Part shown: in pieces, positions 33,060 through 40,650 of the stretch | How the letters are laid out: each line of letters starts with the position of its first letter | Position numbering within the stretch: position 1 is the first letter of the stretch | DNA from: Marinimicrobium sp. C6131 | Lineage (GTDB): Bacteria; Pseudomonadota; Gammaproteobacteria; Pseudomonadales; Cellvibrionaceae | Length of the DNA stretch: 64,000 nt | Direction: 5' to 3' | Assembly: GCF_026153455.1 (NCBI RefSeq) | Contig: NZ_CP110629.1 | Span: 2,728,001-2,792,000, forward strand | The notes under the pieces: model-generated | Told to the model about the DNA's origin: nothing | The model's database searches: none | The model's input: only the letters and a program-made list of their open reading frames with translations | Program-made: the position numbers and the translations under genes

Positions 33060-35715
33060 TCAGAGCGAGTAGAGGAAGTTCAGCATATCCTCTTGCTGCT
33101 GCGCGGATAGCCCCTCATAGGCCGCCCGGGCATCATCCGCCTCGCCGCCATGCCACAGAATGGCTTCTTCCACCGTGCGGGCCCGACCATCGTGCAGGTA
33201 ACCCTCTTCGGGGATACACCCTCGCTGGCCCTGCGGGGCTTCAGTCATACCGCCAGTCACACAAGCGGAAAGGCCCAAACCCCACAGCGGTGCGGTGCGC
33301 CACTCTGATCCGGACGCCTCTCCTTCACCCAGGTTATCAGCCAGTCCCGGCCCCATATCGTGTAGCAACAGGTCCGTATAGGGGTGGATGGTCTGATCGC
33401 GCAGCTCCGCAAACGGATGGTACTCACTGGTCTGGTGGCTCGGCGTATGGCAACCGGCACAGCCGGCTTCCTTGAACAGCTGTGCGCCATTCTGCACCGA
33501 CGGGTCATCGTAATCACGCTGCGGTGGAACCCCCAGCAGCGCCACATACTTCACCAGAAGATCGACGTACTCCTCGTCCAGCTCAGCGCCACTGGGGCCG
33601 CAATCCGCTTGAGCACTGCCACAGTCAGGGTCTGGCAGTATGGCAGTCATCACGCCCATATCGGTGTTCAAGGCGGACACCGTCTGGTGTTTGATGCTGA
33701 CCTTACCTGCTTTCCAGCCAAACCGGCCCAGACGGGTTTCTCCGCTTTCTGGGTCCACGACCCAGATGCGCCCGCCCCGAAATACCATCACCATCGGCAT
33801 CATCGGGATCCTCCAGCGCAAGAATGGCCTCTTCGGGAATGGCCTCAAGCAGCCCCAGACCCACCATCGCCGGCGCAATCCGCCCGGAGAAACGTTCTGG
33901 CGTCACCCCGGAGAACTCGAAGTTGGGGGAGCGCAAGCCGTTCTCTTCGGTCCAGGACGCGATGAAGACTTCGCCTTCGCTGTCTGCACCACTGTTCGCT
34001 TCCCCTTGAAAGACGTGCCCCAAGGCCGGGTGGGCATTGGCGTCAGCGTCTGCCACCCGAAACACCCACTTGTCCAGATGCTCCCCAATGGATTCCGGTA
34101 CCGCCCGGCCATTACGCACATGGCAGTCCGTGCAGGCTTCGTTGATATAACGAGGGCCGGCCATTCCGACCACTTCCTCGTAAACCGGATTTTCGGTGAC
34201 ATTCTCATCGTGCGTTCCGTCATCAAACGAGGAGTGCAACAGGCGACGTCCCTCAACAAAGGGCTGCGCATTCTCGTAGCCGAGGTTGGTAGCCATCTGC
34301 ATGAAGCGATTATGCGGCTCGCCCGAGGTATTGGCATGAATGGTCGTGTCGCCACCGAGCCACGCACGTCGCGGAATAGGCACTGAGTCTTTAATGCCAC
34401 CGGCCGGCGTCGTACCACCGACATCCCAGGGCACCATGCCCTCACCCACGATATACAGGTAGGTAGTGCCGTAATAAGGCGCTCGACCATTGGGAACACT
34501 TGGATCAAGGAATTGGCTGATCTCGAATTCCAGCTTATCGCCAATTTGAATGGCCCGGCCCTCACGGCAGTTGTGACTACGCTCTTTGTAGTAGTTCAGA
34601 TCGTCCAGCACCTCCATGGTGCCGTTATCGCAGAATTCTGCGACCGTATTGCGACCAATATAAAACCAGCGGTTCTCCGCTTCAGTGTCGTTCAGGCGCC
34701 ACTCGGTACGCACGTTCATCCGCACGGTGCTGCCGCCCTTGGCGACCTTGTCGACGATCTCAACCGAGGCGGTACGGTGCTCCCAGTAGAAACTCAAATA
34801 ATGGTCGTATTGCTGAAACTGATCTTCTTTGGCATGCCGATCCCGAGCTCGATCGGAAAAGCGGGTAACCACAGCATCCTCGGTCTCATAGCGAATAACG
34901 GCTTCCAGAGGCGTTCCCTGATGAAACAGGGGCATTACGCCACCTACCGATTGCGGCTCATAGCCCGGATCGTAATCTGGCACATAGCCACCCTCGGTGT
35001 ACTCACTCGACGGCAAGCTGGAGCTGCTGCCTTCACTGCTGGAGTCCGCGCTACTGGAGCTGGCGCCTCCGTCAACCGGGTCGGTTACCGCATCGGCCGA
35101 ATAGGTCAACTCCACCCAGGTATTGTCGGCCGGCCCGGGGTAGAAAATCTGGCCACTGTCGGGCTGATAAGTGTAAATTCGCGCTTCAATCAGGTCTCCA
35201 TCCTGATAGCCGTCCGAGCGAGTCACCTGATAGGTATAACTGCCATCGCCGTGATCCGTCACACGCGCACTGTCAGATTGAATGTCATTGACTACATAGT
35301 CTTGCTGGCCGTTACGCCGGGCGAACAAGTGAACCGCATCTTTTTTCTCTGGCAGCCGAATACTGAACTGCGCACCACCGCCGGCTACCGCCGCAATCTG
35401 CACCTGGTTCAGTTCCACGACATCCGTTGCCTGCGATGAGCTACTGGCTTGCTCACTGGAGGACGACGCGTCATCGGTGGAGGACTGACTAGTGCTCTCT
35501 GAGCTACTACTGTCGCTAGTCGCACTAGAGACTGACGAGCTGGATTCTTCCGATGTACTGCTCAGTGAGCTGGAAATCGAACTCTCACTGCTTGAACTTG
35601 AACTATTGGTCTGATCAGAATTTGGGGAGTTGCCTGATCCGCCACCACAGGCGGTCAGTATACTGGAGAGCATCAGAGTCAAGGCGACTCGGTGCTTACA
35701 GAGCGTTACACGCAT
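33060..35715 (-). pseudogene. Di-heme oxidoreductase lipoprotein, frameshifted
   Basis: The coding sequence starts at 35715 and would encode ~885 residues of a DUF1111/COG3488-type di-heme oxidoreductase. The lipobox is LTAC (Cys23), a polyserine linker covers ~38-95, and a CBM56-like module lies at ~102-205. The DHOR domain follows, with a first haem motif CTDCH at residues ~528-532. At about base 33765 the frame breaks. Reading GRAH-x-WVVDPESGETRLGRFGWKAGK requires dropping one base, after which the second frame runs to 33060 with the second haem motif CAGCH (33447-33461). In the first frame translation ends at 33703. Both halves are otherwise well preserved, so this is a recent mutation or a sequencing error. 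Confidence 0.82.
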
Positions 35716-35741
35716 ATTGTCACCATCGCGTTTATTATATG

Positions 35742-35786
35742 AAAGCCGGCTGCGCCCAGATAAACGACGCAGCCGGCTTTTTTTTT
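35742..35786. terminator. Strong hairpin with T-run between two minus-strand genes
   Basis: AAAGCCGGCTGCG and CGCAGCCGGCTTT form a 13-base stem with a 19-base spacer. The T-run (nine T) is on the plus strand; read on the minus strand only TTT follows, then CATATAAT. It lies just past the end of the lipoprotein gene. The TATAAT (minus strand, 35734-35739) could be the -10 of the oxidoreductase gene, only about 20 bases before its ATG. Confidence 0.7.
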
Positions 35787-35803
35787 GGGCTAACTAAGAG
35801 CGA

Positions 35804-37864
35804 TTACTCTCCGTAGGTCGAAGACGCCCACACATCGTCCCCCGGACCGGGCAGAAAGATCTGTCCGCTTTCGGGCAAGTAGGTGAAATAACGGGCTTCG
35901 ATCAGGTCACCCGCCTCATAGGCACCGGTGCGGGTTACAGAGTAAGTGTAAGTCCCGTCGCCATTATCGATGACCGTATGGTCCGCCAGTCCAACCACGT
36001 AATCCTGGGCACCGTTACGTCTGGCGAAGAGCTGTAGGTCCGCCTTCTCTTCTGACAGCCGAACCGTGAACTGCGCCCCACCATTCTCGACATCGGTGAT
36101 CACGATCTCGTCGACTTCGCCGTCGACAATGTCGTCACCTGAGCCTGTCTCCGAACCACCCTGATCGTCCTCAACCGCTTCACTGTCCAGATAAGTCAGC
36201 TCTGCCCAAATGTCATCGGCTGGACCAGGGTAAAAAATCTGTCCCGCGTCGGGCGAATAACTGTAGAAACGGGCTTCAATCAGATCACCGTCAGCGTATG
36301 CCGATTCGCGCAGGATTTCATAGGTAAAGGTGCCGTCGCCATTGTCGGTTATCGCCTCAGTGCGCTGGCCAAGATCGGCAATCACATAGTCCTGCGCTCC
36401 ATTAATACGGGCGAAGAGCTGAACATTGTCCTTCACTTCCGGAAGGCGAATACTGAAGCGAACGCTACCACCGACAATCGGCGTCATGTGCACTTCATTC
36501 AATTCGCCTGCAGGTTCCGACGGTGTATCGTCATTATCACCACCTTCTGTCGCCGCTACCCAACGGATATTGCCGACACGATAGACCATGCCCGCCTGCT
36601 CATTGAAGACAGGGAACATGACAAAGGCGGCGGTAACCCCGGACAGGTCCAGGCCCGTAGAGGTGTAGTCGTCTATCGGAACTCTGATTTCATTCCAGTC
36701 GTTGTTATCCGGCAGAGGAATGCTCAACTCGGCTGAACTGCCGCCGACGCCACCCACATTATGGTCGGCTTTGATCAGGAACCCGGAGGTATTGCTGGCC
36801 GCGTCGACCACCTTCAGGTCAAAGACGACTTCTCCACCGGCGTAGGCTTCCAGGTTCTGAGGACCCGCTGGCGCTACAATATAGGGGCCGGAGTTGGTAG
36901 CCGCTTCAGAGAAGACAAACTCAAAAACGTTGGTTCCCAAATCCGCGTCATTTAGGGTTTCAATCTCGATATTGCCATTGAACACGCCCAGTTCATTGAA
37001 GGCCGAGGTAAGGTCACCCATAAAGATATTCAGAGTTTCGCCATCCCCGGTGTCTGCCGGGGCATTCGCCTCAATGGCACAGTCCTCGACCTCACAGGTA
37101 TAGCGGATGTTGTTCAGATGCACAATGGCCGTACCGTTCAATGCTTCCAGAACAAACGCATTGAGGATGTTGCCGTAATCGGCTTGTCCGTCTTCAGCGG
37201 GATTGGCTTCCAGGTCTGAGATGGGAACGCTGAACGAAATCCATTCACCTTCGGCCGGATCTACAATTTCATAGACGCTGACGTTGGGCCAGCCACTATC
37301 AATTTTTGCATAGAGCTCAGTGTCGGCGTTAATGGCTTCAACGTACAGGTCGAATTCAATTGCACCTTCCTGCTGCATATTGTCCGTCAGCGACAGGCGG
37401 TTATCGTAAGCCGAGCCTTCGGTAGAGAGGAACACGCTGCCGGCTTCGGTGCCGTTGAACTGCACAGACCATACCGTCTCGCCGTCCGGACCAGTACCCG
37501 CCGGGTCGGAAACGACGCTGTCATCCGGTGAGTATAAGGCCGGAACCAGCGATCCCTCTTGTTCTTCACCGTCGAGAGTCAGCATCAGGGTACTGACACC
37601 ATCTTCGTAAAGGGAGTAAATCGTGGAATCGCCGGAAGGTTCGGAGCTGGAACTGCTCGACTCTGAGCTGACCGAAGAAGAGCTGCTTGACTCAGAAGCG
37701 TCTGACTCAGAGCTCATCGAAGAGGAGGAATCGCTGCTCGATACTGAACTGCTGCTGGAACTCAGAGGATCATCGGAGTCGTTGGACGATCCCCCACAAG
37801 CCGTTATTGCGAACGATACGGCCACCGCCAGCATCGTCCGATTACCCTGGGTTATTATATTCAT
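35804..37864 (-). CDS. Multi-module glycan-binding lipoprotein (no catalytic domain)
   Basis: This 686-residue predicted lipoprotein has lipobox ITAC (Cys23) and a polyserine linker at ~35-77. Two beta-sandwich modules follow (~82-265 and ~275-440) that resemble the C-terminal domain of ExoP-type GH3 enzymes and the two C-terminal modules of the neighbouring GH16 protein; compare LYEDGVSTLMLTL, DSGWPNVSVYEI and GTAIVHLNNIRYTC. Two CBM56-like modules lie at ~455-560 and 584-686 (QLFARxNGAQDYV...DGTYTY...GDLIEARYFTY...GQIFLPGP). No glycosidase motif is seen. It probably holds beta-1,3-glucan at the cell surface, much as SusE/SusF proteins do in Bacteroidota. Function is inferred from modules and neighbours. 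Confidence 0.78.
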   Translation of the reverse strand: MNIITQGNRTMLAVAVSFAITACGGSSNDSDDPLSSSSSSVSSSDSSSSMSSESDASESSSSSSVSSESSSSSSEPSGDSTIYSLYEDGVSTLMLTLDGEEQEGSLVPALYSPDDSVVSDPAGTGPDGETVWSVQFNGTEAGSVFLSTEGSAYDNRLSLTDNMQQEGAIEFDLYVEAINADTELYAKIDSGWPNVSVYEIVDPAEGEWISFSVPISDLEANPAEDGQADYGNILNAFVLEALNGTAIVHLNNIRYTCEVEDCAIEANAPADTGDGETLNIFMGDLTSAFNELGVFNGNIEIETLNDADLGTNVFEFVFSEAATNSGPYIVAPAGPQNLEAYAGGEVVFDLKVVDAASNTSGFLIKADHNVGGVGGSSAELSIPLPDNNDWNEIRVPIDDYTSTGLDLSGVTAAFVMFPVFNEQAGMVYRVGNIRWVAATEGGDNDDTPSEPAGELNEVHMTPIVGGSVRFSIRLPEVKDNVQLFARINGAQDYVIADLGQRTEAITDNGDGTFTYEILRESAYADGDLIEARFYSYSPDAGQIFYPGPADDIWAELTYLDSEAVEDDQGGSETGSGDDIVDGEVDEIVITDVENGGAQFTVRLSEEKADLQLFARRNGAQDYVVGLADHTVIDNGDGTYTYSVTRTGAYEAGDLIEARYFTYLPESGQIFLPGPGDDVWASSTYGE

Positions 37865-38026
37865 GGTAATACCTCGTGTTTTATGTATAAGTGTTTATTA
37901 TCAATTTTTCGTAAACGAAGTACTGCTCGTCAGTCATTCAACCTTCACGTTGAAGAAAATCGACTCCGCCTGAGTTGAAACTACGCCTTTTTCCGCCCGT
38001 GTCGTGCCATGTTGTGCATATCTCAC

Positions 38027-38078
38027 AAAGTGGCACCTCCGCCTATAGTGGGAAGAACAGGAGTAAAAGTGGGACAAG
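38027..38078. promoter_or_regulatory. Candidate glucan-regulon motif cluster (lipoprotein promoter)
   Basis: On the plus strand AAAGTGGCAC (38027-38036), then ATAGTGGGAAG, then AAAAGTGGGACAAG (38065-38078) occur within 52 bases. Their reverse complement, GTCCCACTTT, matches the motif found upstream of GH3, the TonB-dependent receptor and GH81. The cluster is 163-214 bases upstream of the lipoprotein ATG. Its orientation relative to that gene is opposite to the other three cases. Confidence 0.5.
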
Positions 38079-38130
38079 CAGCAGGCTGCTGTGGTGATAC
38101 CGGATCGGTCCATCAACAACCAAGGAACCG

Positions 38131-38268
38131 GTGAGCACTTTCAGTAAAGTGATTTCACCTATATTCGGTAAGAGAACGCCTACCGCTGCCGCGCCGGACA
38201 GCGAGTGGATCACAGGGATGATCGCAACAACAAAGGGGCGATTTACCCGCCAACGCTTTATTGCCTGA
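38131..38268 (+). CDS. Possible small protein, 45 residues
   Basis: A GTG start at 38131 preceded by AAGGA (five bases away) opens a 45-codon frame that begins MSTFSKVISPIFGKRTPT and ends RQRFIA. An intrinsic terminator follows 23 bases after the stop on the same strand. No family is recognised and there is no membrane segment. The motif cluster upstream is oriented relative to this frame as it is to the GH3, receptor and GH81 genes. It could equally be a chance frame in a non-coding region. Confidence 0.25.
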   Translation: MSTFSKVISPIFGKRTPTAAAPDSEWITGMIATTKGRFTRQRFIA

Positions 38269-38290
38269 AAATATATATCGACTCAAAGCA

Positions 38291-38322
38291 AAAATGCCCC
38301 GAACAAGGTCCGGGGCATTTTT
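38291..38322. terminator. Bidirectional intrinsic terminator after GH16 gene
   Basis: AAAATGCCCCG and CGGGGCATTTT form an 11-base stem with a 9-base loop, with T-runs when read on either strand. It lies 79-110 bases past the GH16 stop on the minus strand and separates the GH3-GH16 unit from the lipoprotein gene. Confidence 0.9.
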
Positions 38323-38335
38323 CTCGCCGGCTCAG

Positions 38336-38366
38336 AAGCTGTGTGAACCAGGTTATCACACAGCTT
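38336..38366 (-). terminator. Second hairpin downstream of GH16 gene
   Basis: AAGCTGTGTGA and TCACACAGCTT form a perfect 11-base stem with a 9-base loop, between the GH16 stop and the stronger terminator. Without a long T-run it is more likely an mRNA 3'-end stabiliser than a terminator by itself. Confidence 0.6.
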
Positions 38367-38400
38367 CTTTGAGACGTTGTTAACGAAGCATCAAGCGTCT

Positions 38401-40563
38401 CTATTCGCTCAACTCCCAACGAATATTGTCCAGGCGAAAAACAACGTTACTCTGTTGCCCCATGACCGGCCACAGACTGAAGGGAGTGTTGACCCGGTTC
38501 ATGATAAAGCCCGAACCTGACGTCAAGTCAGCAATCGACACCGATACGGTGTGCCACTGACCGTCATTCTGCAAAGGCACGGCCAGCTCATTTGAGGTGC
38601 AAGGGTAAATACAGTCGGCTTTGACGAGAAAACCATCGCTGTTATTTCCCGCATCCATCACTTTCAGATCAAATACGAGATTACCCGCAGCGTACGCACT
38701 CAAATCTTGAGGCTCAGAGGATTGAATGAACATAGTGCCGAAGCCGTTGGCACCAAAAGTCAGTTCCAGCACATCACCACGATCGCCATCATTCACAAGG
38801 CTGGATGTAATGCTCTGTCCATCCTGGACATAGAAGTCCACGCCCGGATCCGACCAGGTGTCGGTCAGGCTTCCATCAACAAATACATCTACCGCCTCTG
38901 TACCTTCGGGGGCGGTGCCATCCAGTTTGGGATTGACGCCACAAGACTGACCGAAACAGGTCACACGGATGTTATTCAACTGAACGTGAGCAGTGCCGTT
39001 GGTTGCCTCAAGAACAAACGGCGCGTTGATATCACTGTAATTGACCTCACCGGGCTCGTCGGCGTTGGCGACAAAATCCGAAAACCGGACCGAAACGCTT
39101 TGCCAGACACCTGTCTCCGGAAGTTCAATGTCACGCGAGCTGACATTGGGCCAAACACTATCGAGCTTGACTCTCAGTGATGCGTCCTCACTGGCGTCAA
39201 TCACGCGCATATCAAAGGTTATACCGCTCAGCGCTTCATTGAGGGAGAAACTGAAGCCATCTTCGACGTAATCGACCTCGCTCATATCGCCCGACAGCAG
39301 GAATACGTTACTCAGACCGTTGAACTGAACATCCCAGACCGTCTGATCGTCCACCTGAAGCGCCGTATCGACAACCAGGTTTCCGGCGGTTTCCTCCCAC
39401 TGCGCCGGAACCAGCGTATTGCTGACATCGGTATCGAAGACCGAAAAGTTCAGCGTTGCCGGGCCGTCTTCATACAAAGCGAACGCCTGCTGCGTGCCAC
39501 CGGTACCGTCGACATCTTCCGCGCTTTCATCAATCCAGGCACAGCCTTTTCCGTTATCAGGATCGACATCGCATTGATAGACGCGGACATAGTCCACTAC
39601 CAATTCCTGCGGGAAGGTGGTCGCACCATCCGGTGCGCCGGGCCAATTACCACCGACAGCGACGTTCATGATCAGGTGAAACATCTCGTCAAACGGAGAG
39701 GCGGGGTTACCGGTCTGGAAGCCTTCGTCCTGCCCCTGCCAATCAAGGGTGAACCAGTCGTCAGCGGTCTGGGTCGCAAAATGCACATCATCGACATACC
39801 AGCGAATTTCACCTTCCTCCCATTCAATCGCGTAGGTGTGGAAGTTCTCCCAAATCGGTTCCTCGGGAGAGTAACTGGCACCGCTGTTCAGGTTGTTCGG
39901 CCAGGGGCGCCCGTAGTGCAGGGTTCCATGAATTTCATTCTCACCGCTGGCATTGGTGTTGACGGCTTCAAAAATGTCGATTTCACCACTGAGCGGCCAA
40001 CCCCCGTAAACATTCTCTGTGGGTAGCATCCATATGGCCGGCCACAGTCCCTGTCCCTGTGGCGTTTTGGCACTCACTTCGATACGACCATACTTCCAGT
40101 CCGCCTTGTTTTTGGTGCGCAGACGGGCCGACGTGTACTCACGGGTAACCGAGGTATCATCGGGATTGTACGCAGGGTCGTCATCGAAGACACCAGGCCC
40201 ACTGAAACTTTCCTGGCGCGCGACAATGTGCAGATGACCGTCTTCCACGTAGCTGTTCTCTTCACGGGCGGTGTAACACTGCAGTTCATTATTGCCACCA
40301 CCGGCGCAGTTCACTTCGTGAGACCAGTTTTCGGTATTGATCGATTCGCCCTCAAACTCATCGCTCCAGACCAGAGTCCAGTTCTCGCTCAGACCGCCAG
40401 CCGCACTGCTGGAACTGTCACTGCTTGAAGAGGAAGAAGAGGAGGAACTGACGCTGCTGCTTGAGCTGTCCGGCGAGTCATCGGAGTCGCTGCCACAGCC
40501 AGCTACCATAAGCAGCGCCATACCCAGGCCGATTACCGGATAATTTACGGTTTTCATAAACAC
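38401..40563 (-). CDS. GH16 endo-beta-1,3-glucanase (laminarinase) lipoprotein
   Basis: This 720-residue lipoprotein has lipobox VAGC (Cys23) and polyserine at ~33-53. A GH16 domain (~60-340) contains the catalytic motif GEIDIFEAVN at 193-202, with Glu194 as nucleophile and Glu199 as acid/base, and family strands LVWSDEFEGESINTENW and GLWPAIWMLP. Two C-terminal beta-sandwich modules (~370-545, ~560-720) resemble those of the adjacent lipoprotein and the GH3 tail. The EIDIxE spacing and the gene neighbours point to laminarin or another beta-1,3-glucan. It follows GH3 by 87 bases and is probably in the same operon. Confidence 0.93.
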   Translation of the reverse strand: MFMKTVNYPVIGLGMALLMVAGCGSDSDDSPDSSSSSVSSSSSSSSSSDSSSSAAGGLSENWTLVWSDEFEGESINTENWSHEVNCAGGGNNELQCYTAREENSYVEDGHLHIVARQESFSGPGVFDDDPAYNPDDTSVTREYTSARLRTKNKADWKYGRIEVSAKTPQGQGLWPAIWMLPTENVYGGWPLSGEIDIFEAVNTNASGENEIHGTLHYGRPWPNNLNSGASYSPEEPIWENFHTYAIEWEEGEIRWYVDDVHFATQTADDWFTLDWQGQDEGFQTGNPASPFDEMFHLIMNVAVGGNWPGAPDGATTFPQELVVDYVRVYQCDVDPDNGKGCAWIDESAEDVDGTGGTQQAFALYEDGPATLNFSVFDTDVSNTLVPAQWEETAGNLVVDTALQVDDQTVWDVQFNGLSNVFLLSGDMSEVDYVEDGFSFSLNEALSGITFDMRVIDASEDASLRVKLDSVWPNVSSRDIELPETGVWQSVSVRFSDFVANADEPGEVNYSDINAPFVLEATNGTAHVQLNNIRVTCFGQSCGVNPKLDGTAPEGTEAVDVFVDGSLTDTWSDPGVDFYVQDGQSITSSLVNDGDRGDVLELTFGANGFGTMFIQSSEPQDLSAYAAGNLVFDLKVMDAGNNSDGFLVKADCIYPCTSNELAVPLQNDGQWHTVSVSIADLTSGSGFIMNRVNTPFSLWPVMGQQSNVVFRLDNIRWELSE

Positions 40564-40650
40564 CTCGTTATTATCATCAATGTTGTGTGTCGCCCCCGTG
40601 AGCGGCCGAGGCCGCCCCCGGGGACGGTAATCAGTACCTGCGCACTGACG

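Larger units (their letters stand above)
37865..38400. other. 536-base intergenic region
   Basis: This gap between the lipoprotein start and the GH16 end holds, from left: an AT-rich promoter-like part near 37865-37920; a cluster of AAAGTGG-type motifs at 38027-38078; a possible 45-codon reading frame on the plus strand at 38131-38268; an intrinsic terminator at 38291-38322; and a second hairpin at 38336-38366. No other coding signal was seen. Confidence 0.7.

Noticed and set aside
33703..33790. Programmed ribosomal frameshift in the di-heme oxidoreductase
   Set aside because: No slippery heptamer, SD-like stimulator or strong downstream structure is visible at the break, and the family is not known to use frameshifting.
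35016..35640. Direct repeat or CRISPR-like array in the Ser-codon-rich region
   Set aside because: The repetition is from polyserine codons within a coding frame; there are no regular spacers or constant repeat units.
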